From CAKSEI01 sp964403505 (GTDB lineage: Bacteria; Bacillota; Clostridia; Oscillospirales; CAG-272): DNA of 64,000 nucleotides. Positions 17,194 through 25,763 of this stretch are shown piece after piece. Within the stretch, counting starts at the first letter, position 1, and every line of letters starts with the position of its first letter. Position numbers and translations under genes: made by a program. The notes below the pieces were generated by a model. The model had not been told where the DNA came from and searched no databases. It saw only the letters and a program-made list of their open reading frames with translations. The stretch is taken from positions 1-64,000 of the forward strand of contig CAYOFP010000007.1 of assembly GCA_964403505.1 (NCBI GenBank). The letters are read 5' to 3'.

Positions 17194-17358
17194 ATGAAAA
17201 AGGTTTTTGAAATGCCTATGGCATCGGTCAAGAGTTTCGCAGCAGAGGACGTAATTACTGTTTCTGTAATAACCGAGGATGTTAATGAAGCCGGCCAGGC
17301 GATCTGGTGGACGAATTCATGGACAACAGATAACGGCGGATACGATATATTTGACTGA
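17194..17358 (+). CDS. Small peptide, unknown function (54 aa)
   Basis: 54 aa with no recognisable enzyme domain, no signal peptide and no membrane segment. The first half, MKKVFEMPMASVKSF followed by AAEDVITVS, follows a pattern I have often seen in short, unstudied peptides of gut Firmicutes (MKK-aromatic-E-x-P, then F and EDVIT). The C-terminus is rich in W, T, N and D (IWWTNSWTTDNGGYDIF). GGAAGGGAG (17171-17179) lies 14 bases before ATG 17194; an earlier ATG at 17167 has no Shine-Dalgarno. It has its own promoter and a strong terminator at 17535, so it is an independent unit. No maturase or exporter gene is adjacent. Confidence 0.6.
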   Translation: MKKVFEMPMASVKSFAAEDVITVSVITEDVNEAGQAIWWTNSWTTDNGGYDIFD

Positions 17359-17534
17359 TATTTCGTAATTTTATAATTCAACCGATTGCGGCGGAAACCG
17401 CATGTTGCATCCGTAGCTTGGTACATAAGGCAAAATAACAGTATGCTTTTTGAGCAATTATTCCCTAACAGTAATTGATCGAGAGTACGGTTATTAAAGA
17501 AGATGAGTATTTAATTAAGTGTTAACAATAACAG
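17359..17534. other. Untranslated stretch behind the small-peptide gene
   Basis: About 175 bases between the peptide stop and the terminator. It holds one short hairpin, TGCGG / CCGCA (17387-17391 and 17398-17402), and otherwise AT-rich sequence. It matches no riboswitch I know and has no plausible gene. It could be a structured 3' region or a small RNA ending at 17560. Confidence 0.35.
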
Positions 17535-17560
17535 AAAAGCAGACTCTTGTCTGCTTTTTT
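17535..17560 (+). terminator. Terminator of the small-peptide unit
   Basis: Perfect 10-bp stem AAAAGCAGAC / GTCTGCTTTT with loop TCTT, then T run (17535-17560). From here to 17690 only an AT-rich promoter region of the next operon is seen. Confidence 0.88.
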
Positions 17561-17690
17561 GTACGGTAGGAAATCCGGCAGTTTCATCGCAAATGTTTTG
17601 TGAATTGCGAAAAAATTAAGAATTATTAAGATTTTTGTAAGACGATGATTAAGGTTATTGTAATATCATATTATCGTGAGGTAATATAGT

Positions 17691-18974
17691 ATGGAAACGA
17701 TAATTTGGATCAATTTTATAATGTTCGCAGTGTTTACGCTGTGCTTTATGTATCAGTATATTTATGTATTTGTCTCACTTTTGAAAAAGCCGAAAAAATT
17801 CACGGCGACGCGAGAGCATAAATATGCGGTCCTTATTTCTGCGAGAAATGAGGAAAAGGTCATAGGGGAACTGATCGACAGCATACACTCACAAAATTAT
17901 CCGAGAGAGCTTGTCGATGTATTTGTGGTGGCGGATAACTGTACTGATTCCACCGCAGATGTCGCACGTGCGTGCGGCGCTCGGGTCTATGAGAGAAACG
18001 ATACCGAGCATATCGGAAAAGGGTATGCGATTAATTTCATATTAAAGAAGATATATACCGAGTATGCATATGAAAAGTATGAAGGCTTTATGGTTTTTGA
18101 TGCCGATAATATACTCGATAAAAATTATATAAAAGAGATGAATTCGGTATTTGATAACGGATACGGAATTGTAACGAGCTATCGGAATTCCAAAAATTAT
18201 GATTCCAACTGGATTTCAGCAGGCTCTTCGCTGTGGTTTTTGCGTGAGGCGAGGTATCTGAATAACTCACGTATGATACTCGGAAACAGCTGCGCTATAT
18301 CGGGTACCGGTTTTTTGATCAGCGATAAGGTTATCAGAAAGAATAAAGGTTGGAGATATTATTTACTCACTGAGGATATCGAGTTTACGATATCCAATGT
18401 AATTGGCGGCGAGACCGTGGGATACGCAAACGATGCGGTACTGTACGATGAACAGCCCGTTAAAATGTCTCAGTCGTTCCGGCAGCGCTCCAGATGGGCG
18501 AAGGGATTTTATCAGGTGTTCTTAAAATACGGCGGTCGCCTGATAAAGTCGGTATTTTCTCAGAGACGATTTTCCAATTTTGATATGCTCATGACCGTAG
18601 GGCCGATGATGCTCTTCACACTCGCGACATTTATAGTGGATATTGCTGCATGTATCGCAGCCGCAGTGATTGGCGACCCGGCAATCATGAAGCTTATTGC
18701 ATTGCTTGTGCAGTCGGTAGTCGGCTTTTACGCTATGTTTTTCCTTATGGGTTTGGTGACTCTTATCACCGAATGGGATTATATCTGTTGTAAGGGATAT
18801 AAAAAAATAATGTATCTTTTCAGTTTTCCGCTTTTTATGTTCACATACGTGCCGATATCGATCTATGCGCTTTTCTTTAAGATAGAGTGGAAGCCGATCA
18901 TCCACGCACCGGTAGCGAACCCTGCCATGGCAGATTTTATCTTAAATAATAAGGGGGCGGAACGTGAAAAATAA
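17691..18974 (+). CDS. Membrane glycosyltransferase, GT2 family
   Basis: 427 aa. One N-terminal membrane segment (about 5-27), a cytoplasmic GT-A domain and three or four C-terminal membrane segments (about 295-405). GT2 motifs in order: SARNEEKVIGELI, VADNCTDST, the DAD-type metal motif in VFDADNILD, TEDIEF and QRSRWAKGF (the QxxRW motif of processive synthases). It therefore probably elongates or exports an exopolysaccharide or glycolipid. The response regulator gene starts inside its end (11-bp overlap), so all three genes are one operon. GAGG lies nine bases before ATG; a weak TTGTAA-18-TGTAAT promoter is upstream. Confidence 0.9.
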   Translation: METIIWINFIMFAVFTLCFMYQYIYVFVSLLKKPKKFTATREHKYAVLISARNEEKVIGELIDSIHSQNYPRELVDVFVVADNCTDSTADVARACGARVYERNDTEHIGKGYAINFILKKIYTEYAYEKYEGFMVFDADNILDKNYIKEMNSVFDNGYGIVTSYRNSKNYDSNWISAGSSLWFLREARYLNNSRMILGNSCAISGTGFLISDKVIRKNKGWRYYLLTEDIEFTISNVIGGETVGYANDAVLYDEQPVKMSQSFRQRSRWAKGFYQVFLKYGGRLIKSVFSQRRFSNFDMLMTVGPMMLFTLATFIVDIAACIAAAVIGDPAIMKLIALLVQSVVGFYAMFFLMGLVTLITEWDYICCKGYKKIMYLFSFPLFMFTYVPISIYALFFKIEWKPIIHAPVANPAMADFILNNKGAEREK

Positions 18975-19653
18975 GATACTTGTTGTCGATGACAATCCGG
19001 ATCTTGTCGAGGTCATAACTATCTTTTTGAGCGGCGAGGGATATGAGGTCGTTTCCGCATCCGGCGGAGCCGAGGCGCTCGAGCTTTTTGACGATAGCTT
19101 TGATCTCGTGATACTCGATGTTATGATGCCGGGCATGTCGGGATATAAGGTGTGCTCTGAAATTCGTGAGAAGTCATTTGTGCCGATTCTTTTTCTGACG
19201 GCGAAAACGCTCGATTCAGATAAGGCGATGGGCTTTTCATCGGGTGCTGATGACTACCTCTCAAAGCCGTTTTCGTACAATGAGCTGCTTGCCAGGGTCA
19301 AGGCACAACTTAGGCGGTTTTATATTTATAACGGCAAAACCAAAGAGGATGACGAGCATATCACCGTTTCTGACCTTGTGATAAATAAGAACTATAATGA
19401 GGTCTTCAAGGGTGAGACGGAACTAACACTTACCGATATTGAGTATAAAATATTGCTTCTTATGGCGACACATAGGAAGAAGATATTTACCATACAGAAT
19501 ATTTATGAGAGTATATGGGACGAGCCGTATTATTACGCATCGAATAATACCGTCATGGTTCATATACGAAAGCTCCGCACGAAGGTAGAGGATAACCCTC
19601 AGAATCCCAAGTATATCAAGACCGTGTGGGGAAAGGGATATAGAATTGAGTAA
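18964..19653 (+). CDS. Response regulator, OmpR/PhoB family
   Basis: 229 aa. Receiver domain 1-118 with acidic pair D9/D10, phosphoacceptor D52 (VILDVMMPGMSG) and K101 (YLSKPF); then a winged-helix DNA-binding domain 130-229 ending in RTKVEDNPQNPKYIKTVWGKGYR, the usual OmpR C-terminus. GTG start at 18964 after a GGGGG Shine-Dalgarno. Its kinase is encoded directly downstream with overlapping ends. Being in one operon with a processive glycosyltransferase suggests control of cell-surface polysaccharide. Confidence 0.96.
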   Translation: MKNKILVVDDNPDLVEVITIFLSGEGYEVVSASGGAEALELFDDSFDLVILDVMMPGMSGYKVCSEIREKSFVPILFLTAKTLDSDKAMGFSSGADDYLSKPFSYNELLARVKAQLRRFYIYNGKTKEDDEHITVSDLVINKNYNEVFKGETELTLTDIEYKILLLMATHRKKIFTIQNIYESIWDEPYYYASNNTVMVHIRKLRTKVEDNPQNPKYIKTVWGKGYRIE

Positions 19654-20977
19654 AGAAAAACACAGTGCCGGAATCATAAGGTCGAGACTCGGAATGGAGC
19701 TGATATTCTCCGTTTTTATCTCACTTGTTCTTTCCTGCGCTTTGTTTTTTATTTTGTATTTGTGTTCAGCGAGGATCGTGACCGCATGGTCAAAGACCTA
19801 TTATCTGAGTGATAAGCTCGATAAGCTCGCGAGCGAAGTGGCGTCCAGCGGTATGACAATAGAGGATATGAGCCCGATCGCCAAATGGGCGAATCGAAAT
19901 GATATCAAGATTCTCCGTATCTATGTCGGGGACGAACGTGTATTCAATTCCGATGACCCGGCGCAGAACAGCATAAGCTATGACGAAGTGGAAAAATCCT
20001 ATTACTGGGGCTCGACCGAGGTGAATTTCTCGGGTAAGATAGCGTCCGCATGGGTCGCTGTCGGAAGGTACGAGCGGCTTGATATCATTCTTATTGCTAT
20101 ATCTGCGGTCATCGCTCTACTCTTCTTTGCGTTTTTGATATTCCGTTTCATGAAGGACAGAATATCATATTTAAGCGCACTTTCTGCCGAGGTCATGGAG
20201 ATAGAGGGCGGTATGCTCGATAAACAGGTCACCGTAAAGGGAAACGATGAGATAGCGGAGCTTGCACAGAGCGTGGAATTTTTGCGTGCCTCGTTTGTAG
20301 ATAAGTTAAACGATGAGAAGGAAGCGTATTCTGCAAACAGAGAGCTTATTGCTGCCATGTCGCACGATCTCCGTACGCCGCTGTCTGCGCTTATCGGTTA
20401 TCTTGAGATCGTAGAGACGGGCAAATATTCCGAGCCGGAGCAAAAGGACGAGTATATCAAAAAATGTCTCGATAAATCATATCAGATAAAGAGTATGTCG
20501 GATAAGCTTTTCGAGTATTTTACCGCATTCAAAGATCCCGAGCAGAGCGAGGGTATGGGCTCCGAGGTGTATGAGGACGGATATCAGCTCCTTTCCCAGA
20601 TGATAGCGGAGCATGTTTTTGCTCTCGAGGATAAGGGTTATATTTTCGATGCGGAGAATATTTATGACGATTCCCGCGAAAGGAAGGCGATCGTCGCTAA
20701 TACGGACGTGCTCTGCCGTGTTTTTGATAATATTTTTGCGAATATACAGAAATATGCCGACAGGAGCAGACCGGTTGGAATATCCATATCGGATGATGAA
20801 AAATTTATGTCTGTCGCAGTCTCAAATTCGGTAAACCGTGAAGCGCTGAAAATAGCCAGCACGAAAATAGGGCTGAAAAGCTGCCGCAGACTGCTCGCAA
20901 AATTCGGCGGTGCTCTGATAACAAAAACTCAGAACGGTATTTTCACGGTAGTTGTAAGGTTAAAGAAAAGTATATAA
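19646..20977 (+). CDS. Sensor histidine kinase with degenerate ATP lid
   Basis: 443 aa. Membrane segments at about 17-41 and 145-167 frame a 100-residue extracellular sensor domain; HAMP follows (168-225), then the dimerisation domain with H240 in AAMSHDLRTPLSALIGY. In the ATPase domain the N box is present (DNIFANIQKYA), but the DxGxG box and the GxGxG lid are absent; the segment reads SNSVNREALKIASTKIGLKSC instead. Such shortened lids occur in a number of Clostridial kinases. TTG start at 19646 inside the end of the regulator gene. Activity may need experimental proof. Confidence 0.92.
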   Translation: MSKEKHSAGIIRSRLGMELIFSVFISLVLSCALFFILYLCSARIVTAWSKTYYLSDKLDKLASEVASSGMTIEDMSPIAKWANRNDIKILRIYVGDERVFNSDDPAQNSISYDEVEKSYYWGSTEVNFSGKIASAWVAVGRYERLDIILIAISAVIALLFFAFLIFRFMKDRISYLSALSAEVMEIEGGMLDKQVTVKGNDEIAELAQSVEFLRASFVDKLNDEKEAYSANRELIAAMSHDLRTPLSALIGYLEIVETGKYSEPEQKDEYIKKCLDKSYQIKSMSDKLFEYFTAFKDPEQSEGMGSEVYEDGYQLLSQMIAEHVFALEDKGYIFDAENIYDDSRERKAIVANTDVLCRVFDNIFANIQKYADRSRPVGISISDDEKFMSVAVSNSVNREALKIASTKIGLKSCRRLLAKFGGALITKTQNGIFTVVVRLKKSI

Positions 20978-21005
20978 TTACAGTCTGCAGAACAAGTCTG
21001 CAAGC

Positions 21006-21035
21006 AAAAAGGACCGCTTGTGCGGTCCTTTTTAA
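21006..21035. terminator. Bidirectional terminator after the histidine kinase gene
   Basis: Perfect 12-bp stem AAAAAGGACCGC / GCGGTCCTTTTT (21006-21017 and 21022-21033), loop TTGT. It serves the plus-strand operon and the convergent gene ending at 21043. Confidence 0.9.
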
Positions 21036-21042
21036 ACCGATA

Positions 21043-21696
21043 TCATTGTACGTTATCGGGCTTTGTGTTTATGGCGTACTCATAAGCCTCGGCAAAGCTG
21101 TCAAAGGATTTGTATTTGTCGCTGTCGCCGCCCGGCGTGAAATTGGCCGATGTCCGCTTGACTATTTTCCAGCCTTCATCGGTATATTCGTATTCATATG
21201 TGTATTCATCCTTTACCACAGGAAAGTATGCATCATATTCCTCGCCCGAATCGTGGCCTACATAGGCGCCCCAATACAATGCGCTTGCTTTGGATGAGGC
21301 GTGTGTATCGTCTTGGAACTCTATCGAAATGTCAAAATCAAAGAAACCTTGATTTAGTACACATACGAATTTTTCCGAAGTGTCCGAAAAGTACTCGTTC
21401 ATTCGTTTTATATAATCGTTTGTGATATAGCAGCCTTCCTTGTAAATTTCCAGGAGGCGTGCTTGGTATTCAGATTTGAATGTTTCTATTTCCTCGTCTG
21501 TAAAATCAGATATTCTGTATTTATCTTTTGATATCAGATGCTTTGGTTCGTTTGCAAATAAATACGCCTGTTTTGTAAGCTCTGTGATTTCCTTACGGTT
21601 TTCCCTTGCTTCTGAGTCGGAAAAAACGAATAAAAATACGGCTGTAATAATTATTAATACTATAGCTGCCACGGGTAAAATAATTCTCTTTTTCAT
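21043..21696 (-). CDS. Membrane-anchored exported protein, unknown function
   Basis: 217 aa. A single N-terminal hydrophobic segment (about residues 4-24 after MKKR) with no lipobox and no obvious cleavage motif, so it is probably an anchored extracellular protein. The rest is acidic and rich in tyrosine and charged residues; no domain was recognised. ATG 21696 is chosen because AAGGAG precedes it by nine bases. Monocistronic between a shared terminator and the spoIVA leader region. Confidence 0.7.
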   Translation of the reverse strand: MKKRIILPVAAIVLIIITAVFLFVFSDSEARENRKEITELTKQAYLFANEPKHLISKDKYRISDFTDEEIETFKSEYQARLLEIYKEGCYITNDYIKRMNEYFSDTSEKFVCVLNQGFFDFDISIEFQDDTHASSKASALYWGAYVGHDSGEEYDAYFPVVKDEYTYEYEYTDEGWKIVKRTSANFTPGGDSDKYKSFDSFAEAYEYAINTKPDNVQ

Positions 21697-21935
21697 AATA
21701 ATATTTCTCCTTATCATTTAATTCTAAAGCAGTAAATAGCGTTGCTGTTCAATCGTTCTTTGGAAATAAGGTTTATATAAATACATATTATATCACCGTG
21801 ATTAAAATATTCTATATTTTATTTTGCTTTTAGTGTAAATAATGTGTAAAAAATTGATATTATATGAACAAATGTTTTTTAAATTCTATAAATCATCGTG
21901 ATTATGTCAATGGTATAGTGTTTTTTCTTTTTCTT

Positions 21936-21964
21936 TCATATTCTCGCCCCGTCTTTCATATTGT
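21936..21964 (+). promoter_or_regulatory. SigE-type sporulation promoter of spoIVA
   Basis: -35 TCATATT (21936-21942), 14-bp spacer, -10 CATATTGT (21957-21964), close to the SigE pattern kmATATT-N14/15-CATACAnT. spoIVA is a known mother-cell SigE gene. Confidence 0.7.
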
Positions 21965-21988
21965 TAAGTGAAAATACGGAGGTGTACC

Positions 21989-23467
21989 ATGATAGAAGCA
22001 TCGGTTTATAAGGATATAGCCAAAAGGACAAACGGTGATGTTTACATAGGTGTTGTCGGAGCTGTCAGAACAGGGAAGAGTACGTTTATAAGGAAGTTTA
22101 CAGAGACGGTGGTACTGCCGAATATCGGGAATTCGTTTGACAGGGAGCGGACCATAGACTGTATGCCGCAGAGCGGATCGGGCAAGACTGTCATGACGAC
22201 AGAGCCGAAGTTTATTCCCGACGAGGCAGTCGAGGTGAACGTAGGCGAGGGCACGCATGTTTCGGTGAAGCTCGTTGACTGTGTCGGGTATCCCGTTGAG
22301 AGTGCGCTCGGATATTTTGAGGAGTCTTCGCCCCGTATGGTTATGACTCCGTGGAGCGATGATGCCATGAGCTTTGAGGAGGCGTCCCGTTTCGGCACGA
22401 TGAAGGTGATAAAGGAGCATTCCACCGTCGCCGTTGCAATAACTGCAGACGGCAGCTTCGGCGAGCTTGGAAGAGCGGATTATGAAAAACCCGAGGAGGA
22501 GATCATTGCCGATCTTAAGAAATACGGAAAGCCTTTTGTGATCGTTCTCAATAGCGCCGCACCCGAGTCGGAGGAGGCGGTCGCCCTCGCATATTCGCTT
22601 GAGAAGAAGTATGAAGCGCCCGTCGCGCTCATAAACTGCCTTTCCATGAACGCATCAGACATTGAAAACATCATGGGCATGATGCTCGATGAATTCCCGG
22701 TGAAGGAGATGTCGTTTGCCTTTCCCCGTTGGTTTTCCTGCCTCGGAGATGACAGCGAGCTCAAATGCCGCCTGTATGAAACAGCAAAACAGTGCGCTTG
22801 CAATGTCCGCACCCTGCTGGATGCCAAGGGCGTGAAGGATATCCTGCTCGAAAACGAGTGTATTGAGAGCGCAGGTGTCGAGCGTATGGACCCCGGCGAC
22901 GGCAGCGTGGTAGTGGGAGCGAAGCTGAAAAACGATGTCTTTTACAATATCGTCAGCGAATATACGGGCTCTGATATCAAGAGCGAGGAGGACCTGATGT
23001 ATTCGATTATCGAGCTGTCCCGTCAGAAGCGCCGCTTTGATTCGGTAGCGAAGGCACTCGATGAGGTAGAGTCAAGCGGTTACGGCATCATCATGCCGGA
23101 TATCAAGGATCTGAAGCTCGATGAGCCTGAGATAGTAAAACGGCAGGGCAGCTACGGCGTAAAGCTTCGAGCCAGCGCTCCGTCCATCCATATGATAAAG
23201 GCGGATATCGAGACAGAGATAAATCCGGCAGTCGGCACCGAGCAGCAGTCCGAGGAGCTCGTCAATTATCTCATGAACGAATTTGAGCAAGACCCGAAGG
23301 CGATATGGAACTCGAATATCTTCGGTAAGAGCCTTTATGACCTTGTAAACGAAGGACTGCACGGAAAGCTCGAGCATATGTCGCCCGAATCACGCAAGAA
23401 GCTTGGTGAAACGATACAGCGGATATTCAATGAGGGCAGCGGCGGTCTGATATGCATAATACTGTAA
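21989..23467 (+). CDS. spoIVA: Stage IV sporulation protein A
   Basis: 492 aa, the family length. SpoIVA is an ATPase that polymerises on the outer forespore membrane and forms the base of the spore coat. The P-loop GAVRTGKST is at 24-32 and the conserved C-terminal end GGLICIIL is intact; that end anchors the protein through SpoVM in other species. ATG 21989 follows CGGAGGTG (21977-21984). The last 16 bp overlap the next small gene. A SigE-type promoter lies upstream, which fits mother-cell expression. Confidence 0.97.
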   Translation: MIEASVYKDIAKRTNGDVYIGVVGAVRTGKSTFIRKFTETVVLPNIGNSFDRERTIDCMPQSGSGKTVMTTEPKFIPDEAVEVNVGEGTHVSVKLVDCVGYPVESALGYFEESSPRMVMTPWSDDAMSFEEASRFGTMKVIKEHSTVAVAITADGSFGELGRADYEKPEEEIIADLKKYGKPFVIVLNSAAPESEEAVALAYSLEKKYEAPVALINCLSMNASDIENIMGMMLDEFPVKEMSFAFPRWFSCLGDDSELKCRLYETAKQCACNVRTLLDAKGVKDILLENECIESAGVERMDPGDGSVVVGAKLKNDVFYNIVSEYTGSDIKSEEDLMYSIIELSRQKRRFDSVAKALDEVESSGYGIIMPDIKDLKLDEPEIVKRQGSYGVKLRASAPSIHMIKADIETEINPAVGTEQQSEELVNYLMNEFEQDPKAIWNSNIFGKSLYDLVNEGLHGKLEHMSPESRKKLGETIQRIFNEGSGGLICIIL

Positions 23468-23733
23468 AGCTTTTCGGCTGTTCCATAGACGAATTGAAGC
23501 AAAAGGAAGTCATCAGTGTTTGCGACGGCAGAAGGTTAGGATATATATGCGATCTGACGGTCGATCTATGCGACGGCAAGATACTCTCAATCGTTGTTCC
23601 GGGGTGTAATAAGTTTTTCAGCTTTAAGAAGCCTGATATGATAAACATCCCGTGGTGCAATATCGAGAAGATAGGCGACGATACCATCCTCGTCCGTCCG
23701 AGCCTGCCCGAGCCTCGCCACAATAAAGAATAA
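23452..23733 (+). CDS. YlmC/YmxH family PRC-barrel protein
   Basis: 93 aa, PRC-barrel fold of the YlmC/YmxH family (IDELKQKEVISVCDGRRLG, then the CDLTVDLCDGKI strand and a late INIPWCNIEKIG). The family is associated with sporulation in Firmicutes, but its function is not known. It overlaps the spoIVA end by 16 bp and is most likely translated from the same SigE transcript. A terminator follows at 23746. Confidence 0.85.
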   Translation: MHNTVKLFGCSIDELKQKEVISVCDGRRLGYICDLTVDLCDGKILSIVVPGCNKFFSFKKPDMINIPWCNIEKIGDDTILVRPSLPEPRHNKE

Positions 23734-23745
23734 AGAACGATGAAG

Positions 23746-23788
23746 AATCAACCCATCGGATTTTTTTCTCCGAGGGGTTGATTTTATT
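23746..23788 (+). terminator. spoIVA-ylmC/ymxH terminator
   Basis: Stem AATCAACCC / GGGTTGATT (23746-23754 and 23775-23783) with inner TCGGA/TCCGA pairing, then a T-rich tail. Its right arm overlaps the -35 box of the rpsB promoter. Confidence 0.75.
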
Positions 23789-23806
23789 ATTTTTATATGA
23801 TATAAT
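23778..23806 (+). promoter_or_regulatory. SigA-type promoter of rpsB-tsf
   Basis: -35 TTGATT (23778-23783), 17-bp spacer, -10 TATAAT (23801-23806). The -35 box is shared with the 3' arm of the preceding terminator. Confidence 0.82.
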
Positions 23807-23842
23807 TTCTTAGTCTGGGAAAATATCGCAGACAAATAATAT

Positions 23843-23909
23843 CACACACGGTGTACGATCGGTTCCGCAAAGCGGGGAGGGCGCCGTGGTGGAAAAAACC
23901 GAAGGAGGA
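23843..23909 (+). promoter_or_regulatory. Possible structured leader of rpsB
   Basis: The 110-base leader can form a stem CACGG/CCGTG (23847-23851 and 23884-23888), extendable with a bulge, around a hairpin CCGC-AAA-GCGG (23865-23875). An alternative pairing TCGGTT/AACCGA (23859-23864 and 23897-23902) would end right at the Shine-Dalgarno AAGGAGG. Mutually exclusive pairings beside the ribosome site suggest S2 autoregulation, as in other r-protein leaders; this is inferred. Confidence 0.4.
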
Positions 23910-23916
23910 CATAGAA

Positions 23917-24675
23917 ATGTCTGTTATTTCAATCAAGCAGCTGCTTGAAGCAGGTGTTCATTTCGGACACCACACAAGAAGATGGAATCCTAAAATGGCT
24001 GAGTACATCTTCACCGAAAGAGGCGGTATTTATATTATCGACCTTCAGAAGACAGTAAAGAAGTTTGACGAGGCGTATGATTTCGTACGTGACGTCGCAA
24101 TGAACAAGGGTAATGTGCTTTTCGTAGGTACAAAGAAGCAGGCAGCCGACGCCATTAAGGAAGAGGCAAAGAGATGCGGTATGTACTATGTTAACGTACG
24201 CTGGCCGGGCGGTATGCTCACAAACTTCAAGACGATCAAGAGAAATATCGCACGTCTGAACGCTCTCACACAGATGAAAGAGGACGGCACATTCGATCTT
24301 CTTCCGAAGAAAGAGGTCGCAGCGCTTCTTAAGGAGATGGACGCTCTCGAAAAGAACTACGGCGGTATCAAGGATATGCCCGGACTTCCCGAGTGTGTAT
24401 TCATCGTTGACCCGCACAAGGAAAGAAACGCAGTTCTCGAGGCAAAGAAGCTCGGTATCCCGGTAGTAGCTATCGTTGATACAAACTGTGATCCTGATGA
24501 TGCAGATTATGTAATTCCCGGAAATGACGATGCAATCAGAGCGATCAAACTCATTTCCTCTTCTCTCGCTGACGCAGTTCTCGAGGGCAAGCAGGGAGAG
24601 GACGCTCCTGAGGCGGCTGAGGAAGCTGTCGCTGAAGCAGAGGCTGAGGCAGCAGACGCTCCCGAGGCTGAATAA
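23917..24675 (+). CDS. rpsB: 30S ribosomal protein S2
   Basis: 252 aa. The N-terminus MSVISIKQLLEAGVHFGHHTRRWNP is the S2 hallmark, with the family blocks FVGTKKQA and RWPGGMLTN later. The last 30 residues are an alanine/glutamate-rich tail, longer than in many bacteria but common in Clostridia. ATG 23917 follows AAGGAGG; an upstream in-frame ATG at 23851 lies within the structured leader and has no ribosome site. Followed by tsf at the standard spacing. Confidence 0.98.
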   Translation: MSVISIKQLLEAGVHFGHHTRRWNPKMAEYIFTERGGIYIIDLQKTVKKFDEAYDFVRDVAMNKGNVLFVGTKKQAADAIKEEAKRCGMYYVNVRWPGGMLTNFKTIKRNIARLNALTQMKEDGTFDLLPKKEVAALLKEMDALEKNYGGIKDMPGLPECVFIVDPHKERNAVLEAKKLGIPVVAIVDTNCDPDDADYVIPGNDDAIRAIKLISSSLADAVLEGKQGEDAPEAAEEAVAEAEAEAADAPEAE

Positions 24676-24695
24676 TTTAATAGGAGGACACTGAA

Positions 24696-25628
24696 ATGGC
24701 AAATATAAGCGCAAGCCAGGTAGCTGAGCTCAGAAAAGCAACAGGCTGCGGCATGATGGACTGTAAGAAGGCACTTGTCGAGGCAGAGGGCGATTTTGAG
24801 GCAGCGAAGAAGATTCTTCGTGAGAAGGGTCTCGCAGTAGCGGCAAAGAAGCAGGGCAGAATAGCGGCAGAGGGTCTTGTAGACATCATGCTTTCCGAGG
24901 ACGGAAAGACAGCCGCAATGGTAGAGGTAAACTCAGAGACAGACTTCGTTGCAAAGAACGCATCTTTTGCAGAGTTTGTAAAGGGCGTACTCAGAACGAT
25001 CCTTGCAAACAAGCCTGCTGATGTAGATGCACTTCTCGCACTTCCTTTCGACGGCACGGCAAATACCGTTGAGGCAGAGCTCCAGGATAAGACATTCGTT
25101 ATCGGTGAGAAGCTCTCGATCAGACGTTTTGTGATCGTTGAGGGTGCTATGAGCACATATATTCACGGCCTCGGCGTAACAGGCGTTATCGTTAAGTTTA
25201 ATGCTGACGATTCCGCAGTAGCAGAGGAAGCATTCAAGGAGTGCGCAAAGAATGTTGCACTTCAGATCGCAGCTATGACACCTGCATACGCAACAAAAGA
25301 GGATGTTCCTCAGAGTGCGATCGACGAGGAGAAAGCTGTTCTCATCGCTCAGATCAAGGCTGATCCCAAGAATGCAAGCAAGCCTGACCAGATCATCGAA
25401 AAGATGGTTTCGGGTAAGGTCGGCAAGTTCTATGAGAAGAACTGCCTGACAGAGCAGGCTTATGTAAAGGATGACAAGATGACAGTCGGTCAGTATGTTG
25501 CATCCGTTGCAAAGGAAATGGGCAAGGATATCTCCATCAATTCCTTCGTTGTCTTTGAAAAGGGCGAGGGCATTGAAAAGAGAGAGGATAACCTCGGCGA
25601 CGAAGTCGCAAAAATGCTCGGTCAGTAA
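24696..25628 (+). CDS. tsf: Elongation factor Ts
   Basis: 310 aa, normal length. It exchanges GDP for GTP on EF-Tu. The UBA-like N-terminal domain has the signature LRKATGCGMMDCKKAL, and the core has VEVNSETDFVAKN, which contacts EF-Tu. The order rpsB-tsf is nearly universal in bacteria. Shine-Dalgarno AGGAGG lies before the ATG; a terminator follows. Confidence 0.98.
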   Translation: MANISASQVAELRKATGCGMMDCKKALVEAEGDFEAAKKILREKGLAVAAKKQGRIAAEGLVDIMLSEDGKTAAMVEVNSETDFVAKNASFAEFVKGVLRTILANKPADVDALLALPFDGTANTVEAELQDKTFVIGEKLSIRRFVIVEGAMSTYIHGLGVTGVIVKFNADDSAVAEEAFKECAKNVALQIAAMTPAYATKEDVPQSAIDEEKAVLIAQIKADPKNASKPDQIIEKMVSGKVGKFYEKNCLTEQAYVKDDKMTVGQYVASVAKEMGKDISINSFVVFEKGEGIEKREDNLGDEVAKMLGQ

Positions 25629-25668
25629 TCGTAAACAAAAAACTGGTACGCAAATGACAACAGAACAG

Positions 25669-25706
25669 GCGCTGATTTTAAATATATATAAAATCAGCGT
25701 CTTTTT
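25669..25706 (+). terminator. rpsB-tsf terminator
   Basis: 11-bp stem CGCTGATTTTA / TAAAATCAGCG (25670-25680 and 25689-25699), then a T-rich tail. Confidence 0.88.
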
Positions 25707-25763
25707 CTTTCCCGGGAAATGCCCCGTGTTTGTCTTTGCGAAAAAATGAGTTATGCAATATAA

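Noticed and set aside
17375..17470. Riboswitch (c-di-GMP or similar) behind the small-peptide gene
   Set aside because: Only one short hairpin is seen, and none of the conserved bases of the riboswitches I know match.
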